Below, piece by piece: positions 7,010 to 15,967 of a stretch of 20,203 nt of DNA (position 1 is the first letter of the stretch; each line of letters opens with the position of its first letter). The stretch covers positions 1 to 20,203 of the forward strand of contig JBMHDN010000037.1 in assembly GCA_049889355.1 (NCBI GenBank). Direction: 5' to 3'. Origin of the DNA: JBMHDN01 sp049889355 (GTDB lineage Bacteria > Pseudomonadota > Alphaproteobacteria > Puniceispirillales > Puniceispirillaceae). The notes under the pieces were generated by a model, which was not told the origin of the DNA, did no database searches, and saw only the letters and a list, made by a program, of their open reading frames with translations. Position numbers and translations under genes: made by a program.

Positions 7010-7795
7010 TCACCCTGCCAGTGCAGCCAAGCCATCGAGTGTTAAATGCGGCCTATGATGCGTCTGATATTTCAGATGCGGTTGAAAGAGTGGGGCGAGC
7101 CCGCCGGTTAATACCAGCTCGAAAGATCTGTCATATTCTTGCATGATCCGTTCTACAATACCCTCAACCATCGCCACATAGCCCCACAAGACGCCTGCCT
7201 GCATAGCTGAATATGTGTCGCGCCCCACGATAGGCAAATCAGCTGGCCAGCTTTTTATCTCAATTTGAGGCAATTTTGAAGCCGCAAGCCCTAATGCCTG
7301 TAGTGAAAGGTTAATACCAGGGGCAATCAGCCCGCCTGAATAGATGGCAGACGCATTGCTCGTACCATCACCAGGCAGCACTACATCAAAGGTGGTAGCT
7401 GTGCCAAAATCAATCACAATGGCCGGCAAAATGCCTGCATGGGCAACAGCAACTGCATTGACCAGCCTATCTGCACCAACTTCTGATGGGGTCTGAACAT
7501 CGATTTCAATACCAAGCGGTGTTTTACCTGACACAATCACTTGCCAGTCAGCTGACACAGATTTGGCAAATTCTATCAGTGCGCCTTCAGCCTCAGGCAC
7601 AACTGAAGCAATGATGACTTTGTCTATCTTTTGGTTTTCAGCTTGCAACTCAGCTTGATGGGTACGCAATGTGGCAAGCAGCGCGTCCAATTCAGGCAGC
7701 GGTTTAGAAGGCACACGCCAATGTGCGGCCAAATCCTGACCATCATATAAAGCCAGCACTGCATTTGTGTTGCCGCAATCAATGACCAGCAGCAT
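7010..7795 (-). CDS. coaX: Type III pantothenate kinase
   Basis: It phosphorylates pantothenate, the first step of coenzyme A synthesis, in the cytoplasm. The 261 residues show the ASKHA-fold marks of the CoaX family: the phosphate-binding DCGNTN (residues 6-11), GADRLVNAVAV, the central VIDFGTATTFDVV, GGLIAPGINLSLQAL and the second nucleotide motif VLTGGLAPLF. The C-terminal DGLAALAG is also typical. Type III enzymes are not inhibited by CoA and need a monovalent cation, from family knowledge. The start overlaps the end of birA by 17 bp, so translation is likely coupled. The birA-coaX-rnj order is a well-known alphaproteobacterial arrangement. Confidence 0.95.
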   Translation of the reverse strand: MLLVIDCGNTNAVLALYDGQDLAAHWRVPSKPLPELDALLATLRTHQAELQAENQKIDKVIIASVVPEAEGALIEFAKSVSADWQVIVSGKTPLGIEIDVQTPSEVGADRLVNAVAVAHAGILPAIVIDFGTATTFDVVLPGDGTSNASAIYSGGLIAPGINLSLQALGLAASKLPQIEIKSWPADLPIVGRDTYSAMQAGVLWGYVAMVEGIVERIMQEYDRSFELVLTGGLAPLFQPHLKYQTHHRPHLTLDGLAALAG

Positions 7796-8564
7796 CTACT
7801 TGCCCCATTATCTGCACATCGCCTGTGGTAATGATATGGCGTTCACCAGACGGCGCTTCAAGGATTAATGCACCTTGTTTATCCAGCCCGACACAACGGC
7901 CTTCAATGATGCTTTCGCGCACGGACACCCGCATTTCCCGGCCGGTTGGGTCGCTCCATGCCTGCCATTTATTCAATATAGCCTGCGGGCCCTCATCCTG
8001 CCAGAGGCGATAGAGCGGCTGGAGCACAGAGAGATAAATCTCTGCCAGCTTTTCTGTTTCGGGGACTATCTCTGTTATCTGCGATAAATCTATCGGCGGG
8101 TGTTTGGCCTCTGGCAGATCGGGGGCGCGGCGTAAATTCAGGCCAAAACCGATAATCACCGCTTCATCTGAGACTTCGAGCAAGAGCCCGGCCAATTTAC
8201 GGCCGTTGACTAAAATATCATTAGGCCATTTTAAATCAGCTGAAACACCGGTTGCCTCAGCCACCATCTTGACACCAGTTAACGAGGCCAGAAAAGACAG
8301 GCTGGGCCAGTCTTGCATCGGGCGGGTGGGCTTCAGGCAGGTAGAGAGATAAAGCCCGTCTCCTTCTTCAGAAGACCAAGCACGGCCCATACGCCCACGC
8401 CCTGCTGTCTGGGCAGAAACAAGAAAAGCCGTGCCCTCAGGAACACCGCTTTTCAAAGCCTCTTTTGCAAGGTCAGAAGACGAGCTGGCCGGACCAAAGG
8501 ACCGGACAGCCCACCCATTTTTTAAGGCAATATTTTTGTAGTCTTGCACGTTCTCTATCGACAA
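7779..8564 (-). CDS. birA: Biotin-[acetyl-CoA-carboxylase] ligase, lacking the repressor domain
   Basis: The enzyme makes biotinyl-AMP and attaches biotin to carboxylase carrier proteins. The biotin/ATP-binding loop is GRGRMGRAW (residues 55-63) and the catalytic lysine is K112 in LKWPNDILVNGRKLAG; a short C-terminal domain follows (about 210-255). There is no N-terminal helix-turn-helix, so this is the short ligase-only form, unlike E. coli BirA. The longest frame begins with TTG 4 bp after the nuoN stop codon; a GTG at 8549 (five residues later, with a weak AGAG upstream) is an equally plausible start. It overlaps coaX by 17 bp. Propionyl-CoA carboxylase, the partner of the mce product, would be among its targets. 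Confidence 0.93.
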   Translation of the reverse strand: MSIENVQDYKNIALKNGWAVRSFGPASSSSDLAKEALKSGVPEGTAFLVSAQTAGRGRMGRAWSSEEGDGLYLSTCLKPTRPMQDWPSLSFLASLTGVKMVAEATGVSADLKWPNDILVNGRKLAGLLLEVSDEAVIIGFGLNLRRAPDLPEAKHPPIDLSQITEIVPETEKLAEIYLSVLQPLYRLWQDEGPQAILNKWQAWSDPTGREMRVSVRESIIEGRCVGLDKQGALILEAPSGERHIITTGDVQIMGQVDAAGH

Positions 8565-8568
8565 GCTA

Positions 8569-10026
8569 TTAGCCAGCTATAATGGCAATATTCTGGGTGA
8601 TGGCCACCGCATGTTCACGCAGCGGACCGATCACAAAGACAAAGCCTACAATCACCAATACTGAAATCATCAAAATCATCCGGTTTTCATTTGGCAGATG
8701 TGAATCCAACGGCTGATCAGCCTCAGAAAAATACATCAGCCGGATGATACGCAGATAATAAAACGCGCCAATGACAGAAGTCAGCACACCAATAACCGCC
8801 AGTGGGATCAAACCAGCATTTACGGCTGCCAGGAACACATACCATTTGCCAAAGAAACCAGCCAATGGCGGAATACCGGCCATGGAGAACATCACGATCA
8901 TCATCGCGGCGGCCAGCAATGGATGGCTGGCAGACAAACCTGTCAGATCCGTGATTTTCTGAACTGGCACATCATCTCTGCGCATCATCAAGATGATAGA
9001 AAATGCACCCGCACCCATAAAGACATAGGTGGTCATATAAATCACCACCGCGCTTGCCCCTGCCTCGGTGCCAGCGGCCAGACCAGCCAAAGCATAGCCC
9101 ATATGGGCGATAGAAGAAAAGGCCATCATACGCTTCATATCTGTCTGCATGATCGCACCAAGTGCACCCACCAGCATAGAAGCCACAGACAAGGCAATCA
9201 GCACCTGAGACCATTGCATAGGAATAGAGCCAAAGGCGCCATAGGTTACCTGCATCAACAAGGTAATAGCGGCCACTTTTGGTGCCATGGCAAATAAGGC
9301 TGTAACCGGTGTCGGGGCGCCTTCATACACATCTGGCGTCCACATATGGAAAGGTGCTGCTGAAATCTTAAAGGCCAGACCAGAGAGCAGGAAGACCAGA
9401 CCAACAGTCAGACCAAGCGGAATATTTGCCGGGTCAATGCTGGCGGCAATTTCATCAAAGCGGGTGCTGCCAGCAAAGCCGTAAATCATTGATGCGCCAT
9501 AGAGAAGCAAACCAGATGACAACGCACCAAGCAGGAAGTATTTCAGACCAGCCTCAGAAGAACGCAGCGAATTGGTGCGCATAGCAGCGACCACATAAAG
9601 CGGCAATGACTGCATTTCAATCGCCATATAAAGCGAGATGAGGTCATGGGCTGAAATCATCAGCAACATACCCAAAGTGGCGAGCAGCACAAGCAGCTGA
9701 TATTCAGAACGCTCTACCCCTTCAGACCAATCATCACCAACCATCCAGCTGGCAAAGAAGGCGCCTATCAGCACAAGCCCCTTCATCATCGCCGCCAGAC
9801 CACCTGTGATAAACAGACCGTCAAACAGCAAAACAGGTTCGCTTGGCAAGCTGAGCACAGCGGCAAAAGCCAGAGCATAAGCCAGAAGTACAATGGTGCG
9901 AATGAAGCTGCGCCCTGCGGGCGTTTCACCTGCAAAAGCGGCCACCAGCACAACAAATAAGGCCTCAAGCGTCAGGATCAGTTCTGGCAATGCCAGGCTA
10001 AAAATCGACCAGTCCATCATGATCAT
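8569..10026 (-). CDS. nuoN: NADH-quinone oxidoreductase subunit N
   Basis: One of the three antiporter-like membrane subunits of complex I, closest to NuoK in the proton-pumping arm. At 485 residues it has the normal length and is hydrophobic throughout. Glu137 in IEMQSLPLYVV corresponds to the conserved glutamate of helix 5, and KISAAPFHMWTPDVYEGAPTP carries the conserved lysine and broken-helix region. ATG codons at 10026, 10020 and 10017 are all possible starts; AAGGA stands close before the first. It follows nuoM by 23 bp and is the last nuo gene, with birA starting 4 bp later. Confidence 0.97.
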   Translation of the reverse strand: MIMMDWSIFSLALPELILTLEALFVVLVAAFAGETPAGRSFIRTIVLLAYALAFAAVLSLPSEPVLLFDGLFITGGLAAMMKGLVLIGAFFASWMVGDDWSEGVERSEYQLLVLLATLGMLLMISAHDLISLYMAIEMQSLPLYVVAAMRTNSLRSSEAGLKYFLLGALSSGLLLYGASMIYGFAGSTRFDEIAASIDPANIPLGLTVGLVFLLSGLAFKISAAPFHMWTPDVYEGAPTPVTALFAMAPKVAAITLLMQVTYGAFGSIPMQWSQVLIALSVASMLVGALGAIMQTDMKRMMAFSSIAHMGYALAGLAAGTEAGASAVVIYMTTYVFMGAGAFSIILMMRRDDVPVQKITDLTGLSASHPLLAAAMMIVMFSMAGIPPLAGFFGKWYVFLAAVNAGLIPLAVIGVLTSVIGAFYYLRIIRLMYFSEADQPLDSHLPNENRMILMISVLVIVGFVFVIGPLREHAVAITQNIAIIAG

Positions 10027-10049
10027 CTATTCCTTATTCCCAACAGGTC

Positions 10050-11555
10050 TTAATTATTGGCCAATGCAGCAGACTGAACCACCTCAAGCTGGGCAACAAT
10101 CTGTTCAATGATCGGGTTCATCACATCCAGCAGGCTGGCTGGATAAACACCCAGCCAGAGCACCAAAATGGTCAGCGGAATGAAAATAGCCACTTCACGC
10201 TGATCAAGACGGGCCATTTCCTTCACTTCAGGCTTTTCAAGCACGCCAAAGACAACCCGGCGATAAAGCCAGAGCATATAAGCCGCGCCCAATACAAGGC
10301 CGGTTGCCGCCAAGAACGCTCCCCAACTGGCCGCTTGCCAGGCGCCCACCAGTACCAGCATCTCGCCGACAAAACCGGATGTGCCGGGCAAGCCAACAGA
10401 GGCCAGCATCATGAACATGAAATAGGTAGCATAGCGCGGCATGGCATCTGCCACCCCGCCATAAGCAGCGATATCACGTGTATGCAAGCGGTCATAAACC
10501 ACACCCACACAGAAGAACAGCGCGGCCGAAACCAGCCCGTGGCTGATCATCTGGAACATCGCCCCTGCAATACCCTGCTCATTGAGCGAGAAGATACCGA
10601 TAGTCACAAAACCCATATGCGCCACAGAGGAATAAGCGATCAGCTTTTTCATATCCTTTTGCGCCAGTGCTACCAAAGAGGTGTAAATCACGGCGATGAC
10701 CGAGAGCACGAAAATATAAGGTGCAAACAGCTCAGACGCATCTGGGAACATCGGCAAGGAAAAGCGGATAAAGCCATAGCCGCCCATCTTCAGCAGGACA
10801 CCTGCCAAAATCATCGAGCCTGCTGTGGGGGCTTCCACATGGGCATCTGGCAGCCAGGTATGTACAGGCCACATCGGGACTTTTACAGCAAAGGAGGCAA
10901 AGAAGCCTAAGAATAACCAGAATTGTAAGGCCGGGCTAAAGCTCGCTTCGGCCAGCAGCGGAATATCTGTTGTGCCTTCCTGGACAAACATCGTCATCAT
11001 ACAGACCAGCATCAACACAGAGCCGGCAAGCGTATATAAGAAGAATTTAAAGGCAGCGTAAACGCGCCGTGGCCCACCCCAGACGCCAATGATGATAAAC
11101 ATCGGCAGCAGCACACCTTCAAAGAACAGATAGAACATCAGCAGGTCGAGCGAGGCGAACATACCGATCATCATGGTTTCAAGCACCAGAAAAGCGATCA
11201 TATAATCACGCACCCGGTATTGAATGGCTTTCCAGCTCGCCAGAATGGCAAGCGGTGTTAGGAAAGTGGACAGCAGGATAAAGGGCATGGAAATGCCATC
11301 AATCCCCAGATGGTAGCTGATACCACCACCTTTAATCCAATCTACCTGCTCTTCAAACTGATAGCCGGTGGCATTGCTGTCAAAAGCAAACCACAGATAG
11401 AGCGATACAAAGAAGGTGAAGCCAGACACCCAGAGGGCGACCAGACGGCTGTTGGCGGCGATATTTTCTTCATCACCACGCACCAGCGCCAAAAACAGCA
11501 CCCCTGCCAAAGGCAGAAATGTCACAATAGACAGAATAGGCCAGTCCGCCATCAT
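10050..11555 (-). CDS. nuoM: NADH-quinone oxidoreductase subunit M
   Basis: The central antiporter-like subunit of the complex I membrane arm. The 501 residues match the family. Glu146 in LFFEGVLLPMFIIIGVWGG is the conserved pumping glutamate, KVPMWPVHTWLPDAHVEAPT holds the lysine and the discontinuous helix, and DMKKLIAYSSVAHMGFV follows. Two ATGs stand in tandem at 11555 and 11552, preceded by a GGGGGAT ribosome site. It is separated from nuoL by 5 bp. Confidence 0.97.
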   Translation of the reverse strand: MMADWPILSIVTFLPLAGVLFLALVRGDEENIAANSRLVALWVSGFTFFVSLYLWFAFDSNATGYQFEEQVDWIKGGGISYHLGIDGISMPFILLSTFLTPLAILASWKAIQYRVRDYMIAFLVLETMMIGMFASLDLLMFYLFFEGVLLPMFIIIGVWGGPRRVYAAFKFFLYTLAGSVLMLVCMMTMFVQEGTTDIPLLAEASFSPALQFWLFLGFFASFAVKVPMWPVHTWLPDAHVEAPTAGSMILAGVLLKMGGYGFIRFSLPMFPDASELFAPYIFVLSVIAVIYTSLVALAQKDMKKLIAYSSVAHMGFVTIGIFSLNEQGIAGAMFQMISHGLVSAALFFCVGVVYDRLHTRDIAAYGGVADAMPRYATYFMFMMLASVGLPGTSGFVGEMLVLVGAWQAASWGAFLAATGLVLGAAYMLWLYRRVVFGVLEKPEVKEMARLDQREVAIFIPLTILVLWLGVYPASLLDVMNPIIEQIVAQLEVVQSAALANN

Positions 11556-11560
11556 CTCAC

Positions 11561-13495
11561 TTATCCCCCGAACCCGCTATAATACCAGGATATCAGCACA
11601 ACAACGCCAATCATCATCGCAAAGGCGTAATGATAGACATATCCAGATTGCAGGCGTGATAACCGCGCAGATAGATTTGAAACAGATGCTGAAATACCGT
11701 CAGGTCCGAACGCATCAATGGTTTGCTTATCGCCTTTTTCAAACAGCATCTGGCCGATTTTAACAGATGGCTTGACGAAAATCGCGTCATACAGCTCGTC
11801 AAAATACCATTTATTGAAGAAGAAGGCATGAACCGGGCTGAATATCCGGCTGATGGTCTGTGGCAATGACGGCACCATCACATAAGCAATCACCGCCAAT
11901 ATCACACCAGAGCTCGCCAGGAAAATCGGCAACAGCTTAACCCAGGTCGGCACATTATGCGCATCATGCATCGCGTGATGATCTGGGTGGATATAGATAG
12001 ATTCACCCCAGAATTGCGCATAATCATGCCCGACAAAGGCTTCATAGCCCAGCCAACCGGCAAAGATTGCACCAAGGGCCAGCGGGACCAATGGCAGGAG
12101 CATCACATTCGGGCTCTCATGCACATGGCTCATCACTTCAGCAGAGGCACGTGGCTTGCCATGGAAGGCCAAAATCAACAGACGCCAGCTATAGAAGGCC
12201 GTCAAAAGTGCCGCCGCACAACCCAGCCAGAAGGCCAACATGCCAACAGAACTATGCGCTGCAAAGGCCGCTTCGAGGATCATATCTTTTGAATAGAACC
12301 CAGCGAAGAACGGGAAGCCGGCGAGGGCCAGCGAGCCAATCCACATCATCGCATAGGTAACTGGTACCTGTTTCCAGATGCCACCCATCTTGCGTAAATC
12401 TTGTTCATCAGACAGCGCGTGGATAACTGAACCCGCACCCAAGAACAGCAATGCCTTGAAAAAGGCATGGGTGGTCAAATGGAACATCGCAGCTGGATAG
12501 GCTGATACACCTGCCGCAAAGAACATATAGCCCAGCTGAGAGCAGGTGGAATAAGCAATCACCCGCTTAATATCAAATTGTGTCATCCCAACAGTGGCTG
12601 CGAAAATCGCGGTGAGCGCGCCCACAATCGTAATGATATCTAGCGCAACAGGGGCAAATTCAATCACTGGCGAGAGACGGCAAATCATAAAGACACCAGC
12701 GGTCACCATGGTGGCAGCATGGATAAGGGCTGATACAGGGGTCGGCCCTTCCATCGCATCTGGCAGCCAGGTATGCAAGCCAAGCTGGGCAGATTTACCC
12801 ATTGCGCCAATAAACAGCAGGATAGAGGCCACTTCCAAGGCTGGCAGGCTCATGCCAAGAAAATCAATATTCATGCCGACAAGGCCAGGTGCGGCCGCAA
12901 AAATATCATCAAACTGAACAGAGCCGACAAGTGCGAATACGGCCAGAATACCAAGGGCAAAACCAAAATCACCAACCCTGTTCACCACAAAGGCTTTCAT
13001 CGCGGCGGTATGGGCTGAATCCTTGTGATACCAAAAACCGATCAACAGATAAGAGGCAACCCCTACCCCTTCCCAGCCAAAGAAGAGCTGAACAAGGTTA
13101 TCAGCTGTTACCAGCATCAACATAGCAAAGGTAAAGAGGCTGAGATAAGCCATGAAACGGCCACGTGCCTTATCATGATGCATATAGCCAACTGAATAGA
13201 TATGCACACATGATGATACGCCGGTCACCACAATCAGCATCACGACGGTCAGCGTATCAAAACGCAGCACCCAATCAGCCTGAAAATCACCTGAGCCAAT
13301 CCAGCGGGCCACTTCAACCGTGATAGGCTGGCCCTGTATCGCGACCTCGAAAAAAGCCACACAGGATAACAAAAAAGATGTCACAACCGACAGGATGGTC
13401 ACCGCGGCGGCGGTACCATGTTGCTGGCGTGTGGAAAACAGCCCTGCAACGATGGCTGCCAGAAGTGGCAGAAAAACGAGCGATTTATACAGCAT
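11561..13495 (-). CDS. nuoL: NADH-quinone oxidoreductase subunit L
   Basis: The distal antiporter-like subunit of complex I. The 644 residues include the conserved Glu142 in FFGWEGVGVASYLLIGFWY, the helix-7/8 region GKSAQLGLHTWLPDAMEGPTP and the YSTCSQLGYM motif. The extra C-terminal part, FFFNKWYFDELYDAIFV and onward to a last hydrophobic helix, corresponds to the long lateral helix that lies along the membrane arm and is unique to NuoL. The ribosome site before the ATG is poor, and the gene starts 6 bp after nuoK, so translational coupling is likely. Confidence 0.97.
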   Translation of the reverse strand: MLYKSLVFLPLLAAIVAGLFSTRQQHGTAAAVTILSVVTSFLLSCVAFFEVAIQGQPITVEVARWIGSGDFQADWVLRFDTLTVVMLIVVTGVSSCVHIYSVGYMHHDKARGRFMAYLSLFTFAMLMLVTADNLVQLFFGWEGVGVASYLLIGFWYHKDSAHTAAMKAFVVNRVGDFGFALGILAVFALVGSVQFDDIFAAAPGLVGMNIDFLGMSLPALEVASILLFIGAMGKSAQLGLHTWLPDAMEGPTPVSALIHAATMVTAGVFMICRLSPVIEFAPVALDIITIVGALTAIFAATVGMTQFDIKRVIAYSTCSQLGYMFFAAGVSAYPAAMFHLTTHAFFKALLFLGAGSVIHALSDEQDLRKMGGIWKQVPVTYAMMWIGSLALAGFPFFAGFYSKDMILEAAFAAHSSVGMLAFWLGCAAALLTAFYSWRLLILAFHGKPRASAEVMSHVHESPNVMLLPLVPLALGAIFAGWLGYEAFVGHDYAQFWGESIYIHPDHHAMHDAHNVPTWVKLLPIFLASSGVILAVIAYVMVPSLPQTISRIFSPVHAFFFNKWYFDELYDAIFVKPSVKIGQMLFEKGDKQTIDAFGPDGISASVSNLSARLSRLQSGYVYHYAFAMMIGVVVLISWYYSGFGG

Positions 13496-13501
13496 CTGAG
13501 C

Positions 13502-13813
13502 CTAGCCCTTCATCAGATTGATGTCTTCGACCGCAATCGAGCCACGATTCCGGAAATAAATCACCAGAATAGCAAGGCCAATCGCTGCTTCAGCAGCAGC
13601 AACGGTCAGAATAAAGAGTGAGAAAATCTGGCCTGACAAATCGCCATTATAGGCCGAAAAAGCAACCAGATTGATATTTACTGAGAGTAAAATCAGTTCG
13701 ATAGACATCAAAATGGTGATGACATTCTTGCGGTTGATAAAAATACCAAACACGCCAAAGACGAACAACACAGCCGCCACTGTCAGATAATGATAAAGTG
13801 AAATATCCAACAT
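13502..13813 (-). CDS. nuoK: NADH-quinone oxidoreductase subunit K
   Basis: A 103-residue MrpC-like subunit with three transmembrane helices. The two buried glutamates that link proton pathways are visible: Glu39 in MSIELILLSVN and Glu75 in VAAAEAAIGLAI, matching E. coli Glu36 and Glu72 with a three-residue offset. It sits 5 bp after nuoJ and 6 bp before nuoL. Length and motifs are standard. Confidence 0.97.
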   Translation of the reverse strand: MLDISLYHYLTVAAVLFVFGVFGIFINRKNVITILMSIELILLSVNINLVAFSAYNGDLSGQIFSLFILTVAAAEAAIGLAILVIYFRNRGSIAVEDINLMKG

Positions 13814-13818
13814 AAGAC

Positions 13819-14415
13819 TTACCCTTTCATGCCTTGACCGGTCGGCACTTTGACCACTTCAACCGATTGGGCACGTGTACGTGCATTTTGATCAGCCACA
13901 ATTTGTTTGCGCACACCCGGGCGCTTACGCAAGGTCAGGGTGATCGCCCCAATCATCGCCACCAGCAAGATGAGACCTGCCAGCTGGAAGAGATAGAAAT
14001 AATCGGTATAGAGGATTTGACCCAAAGCGCGGGTGTTATGCGGGCCCTCAATAATTGGCTTTTCGGCCTTGAGCGCAGCCTGTCCAAACACAGTGGCCAG
14101 CAATTCTGCTAACAGCAAACCAGCCACACCGAGCCCAACTGGCAGATATTTCTGAAAGCCCTGACGCAGTTCGGTGTAATTGATGTCCAGCATCATCACC
14201 ACAAACAAGAACAGCACAGCTACTGCCCCGACATAAACCACCACCAACAACATGGCGAGGAATTCAGCACCGAGCAGAATAAATAAGCCGGCCGCGTTAA
14301 AGAAAGATAAAATCAGAAACAAAACCGAATGAACCGGATTGCGCGAGACAACCACCATTAACCCTGAAAGACAGGCAATGCCTGCAAACAGGTAGAAGAA
14401 AATTGCTTCAATCAT
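13819..14415 (-). CDS. nuoJ: NADH-quinone oxidoreductase subunit J
   Basis: The 198-residue NuoJ subunit with about five hydrophobic helices. SRNPVHSVLFLILSF and the glycine/tyrosine-containing third helix LLVVVYVGAVAVLFLFVVMML are typical; this helix carries the pi-bulge that couples quinone chemistry to the pumps. A polar C-terminal tail of about 30 residues follows the last helix. The gene starts 24 bp after nuoI with a GGGGG ribosome site and ends 5 bp before nuoK. Confidence 0.96.
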   Translation of the reverse strand: MIEAIFFYLFAGIACLSGLMVVVSRNPVHSVLFLILSFFNAAGLFILLGAEFLAMLLVVVYVGAVAVLFLFVVMMLDINYTELRQGFQKYLPVGLGVAGLLLAELLATVFGQAALKAEKPIIEGPHNTRALGQILYTDYFYLFQLAGLILLVAMIGAITLTLRKRPGVRKQIVADQNARTRAQSVEVVKVPTGQGMKG

Positions 14416-14439
14416 GTTAATCGAACCCCCGTCTAGGCC

Positions 14440-14925
14440 TTATCGCCACTTTGCATCAGCGGCAAGGTTGCGGGCGATTTCGCCTTCCCAGCGATCGCCA
14501 TTGGCCAAGAGCTTGTCCTTGTCATAAAACAGCTCTTCTCTGGTCTCTGTTGCAAATTCAAAATTCGGCCCTTCGACAATCGCATCAACTGGGCAAGCTT
14601 CCTGACAAAAACCGCAATAAATACATTTGGTCATGTCAATGTCATAGCGTGTGGTGCGGCGGCTGCCATCTTCGCGTGGCTCAGCCTCAATGGTAATAGC
14701 TTGAGCCGGGCAAACCGCTTCACATAATTTACAAGCGATACAACGCTCTTCACCATTCGGATAGCGGCGCAGCGCATGCTCACCGCGAAAACGTGGCGAT
14801 AAGGGGCCTTTTTCATAAGGGTAATTCAGCGTTACCTTTGGCTTGAAGAAATATTTCAGTGTCAGGGACAGCCCCTTCACCAATTCAAACAAGAAAAAAG
14901 AACGCAGCGCGTTGATAGCAACCAT
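14440..14925 (-). CDS. nuoI: NADH-quinone oxidoreductase subunit I (2x[4Fe-4S])
   Basis: A peripheral subunit that passes electrons from NuoG towards NuoB through clusters N6a and N6b. The 161 residues contain two ferredoxin motifs: Cys62, Cys65, Cys68, Cys72 and Cys101, Cys104, Cys107, Cys111. The N-terminal LSLTLKYFFKPKVTLNYPYEKG segment, which anchors it to the membrane arm, and the C-terminal DRWE region are typical of alphaproteobacterial and mitochondrial (TYKY) forms. Its ribosome site is GGGAG; it lies 14 bp after nuoH. Confidence 0.97.
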   Translation of the reverse strand: MVAINALRSFFLFELVKGLSLTLKYFFKPKVTLNYPYEKGPLSPRFRGEHALRRYPNGEERCIACKLCEAVCPAQAITIEAEPREDGSRRTTRYDIDMTKCIYCGFCQEACPVDAIVEGPNFEFATETREELFYDKDKLLANGDRWEGEIARNLAADAKWR

Positions 14926-14939
14926 CTTTAAAGGCTCCC

Positions 14940-15953
14940 TTATCCGGCAACGACAGGCAATTTATCGAACGCCAGCAAAAAGCCTGCGGTCAACACAACA
15001 TAAATCAGTGAAAATGGCAGGAAGATTTTCCAGCCCAGACGCATCAGCTGATCATAACGATAACGCGGGGTTGTTGCCCGCACCCATAAGAACACAAACA
15101 AGACCAGCATAATCTTGGCAATAAACCAAATCGGGCCTGGAATAAGATTCAGTGGGAAAATATCCAGCGGTGGCAACCAGCCGCCCATAAACAGCACGAC
15201 AGTCATCGCGCTCATCAAAATCATATTGGCATATTCACCCAAGAAGAAGAGCGCAAAGCTCATTGAGGAATATTCCACAAAATAACCGGCTACCAGTTCA
15301 GATTCGCCCTCTGGCAAATCAAAAGGCGCGCGGTTTGTTTCCGCCAATGTTGAGATGAAAAAGACGATAAACATCGGGAAAAGCGGCAAGGCAAACCACA
15401 TATCACGCTGGGCTTCGATAATGGCTGAGAGATTCAGCGAGCCCACACAGAGCAGCACATTGATAATCACCAGGCCCATTGAAACTTCATAAGACACCAT
15501 CTGAGCAGCTGAACGCAGAGCACCCAAAAAGGCATATTTTGAGTTCGAGGCCCAACCCGCCATGATAATCCCATAAACACCGAGGGATGAAATCGCAAAC
15601 AGATAGAGGATACCCACATTGATATCAGCAAGGACCATGCCTTCATCAAAAGGAATAACTGCCCAAGCGACCAGTGCCAGAATAAAGGTCAGCATCGGGG
15701 CCAACATAAAGACCACCTTATCTGCACCAGCTGGCAGAATGGTCTCTTTACTCATCAGCTTGAGTGCATCTGCAAAAGGCTGGAACAGGCCAAAAGGTCC
15801 AACCACATTCGGGCCTTTGCGCAACTGCATAAAGCCGATCACGCGGCGTTCTGCCAATGTCAGATAAGCCACCCCGATCAACAGCGGTACAGTCACAGCT
15901 AGAATCTGCAGTAAAATCCAGCCTAGCTCGAGGCCCATGGTCAGCATATCCAT
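14940..15953 (-). CDS. nuoH: NADH-quinone oxidoreductase subunit H
   Basis: The heel subunit of complex I that forms most of the quinone chamber. Conserved marks are LAERRVIGFMQLRKGPN, GPFGLFQPFADALKLMSKE, the acidic quinone-loop TNRAPFDLPEGESELVAGY and FALFFLGEYANM. From the ATG at 15953 it is 337 residues. The frame stays open to a TTG at 15962, but the AGGGA at 15967-15963 abuts that TTG and is 9 nt from the ATG, so the ATG is preferred. It begins 12 bp after nuoG. Confidence 0.96.
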   Translation of the reverse strand: MDMLTMGLELGWILLQILAVTVPLLIGVAYLTLAERRVIGFMQLRKGPNVVGPFGLFQPFADALKLMSKETILPAGADKVVFMLAPMLTFILALVAWAVIPFDEGMVLADINVGILYLFAISSLGVYGIIMAGWASNSKYAFLGALRSAAQMVSYEVSMGLVIINVLLCVGSLNLSAIIEAQRDMWFALPLFPMFIVFFISTLAETNRAPFDLPEGESELVAGYFVEYSSMSFALFFLGEYANMILMSAMTVVLFMGGWLPPLDIFPLNLIPGPIWFIAKIMLVLFVFLWVRATTPRYRYDQLMRLGWKIFLPFSLIYVVLTAGFLLAFDKLPVVAG

Positions 15954-15962
15954 CTTACCCAA

Positions 15963-15967
15963 TCCCT
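15963..15967 (-). promoter_or_regulatory. nuoH: Ribosome binding site that decides the nuoH start
   Basis: AGGGA on the minus strand overlaps the nuoG stop codon. It has 9 nt of spacing to the ATG at 15953 and none to the TTG at 15962, which makes the TTG start unlikely. The overlap with the nuoG stop suggests coupled translation. Confidence 0.6.

Noticed and set aside
10335..10910. A 191-codon open frame on the plus strand inside nuoM
   Set aside because: It lies wholly antisense to a well-supported nuoM frame, its translation is rich in His, Gln and Cys without any known domain, and it has no sensible operon context. It is a shadow frame.
15954..15962. TTG at 15962 as the nuoH start
   Set aside because: The only good ribosome site, AGGGA, directly touches this TTG but is well spaced for the ATG at 15953, which also gives the normal NuoH length.
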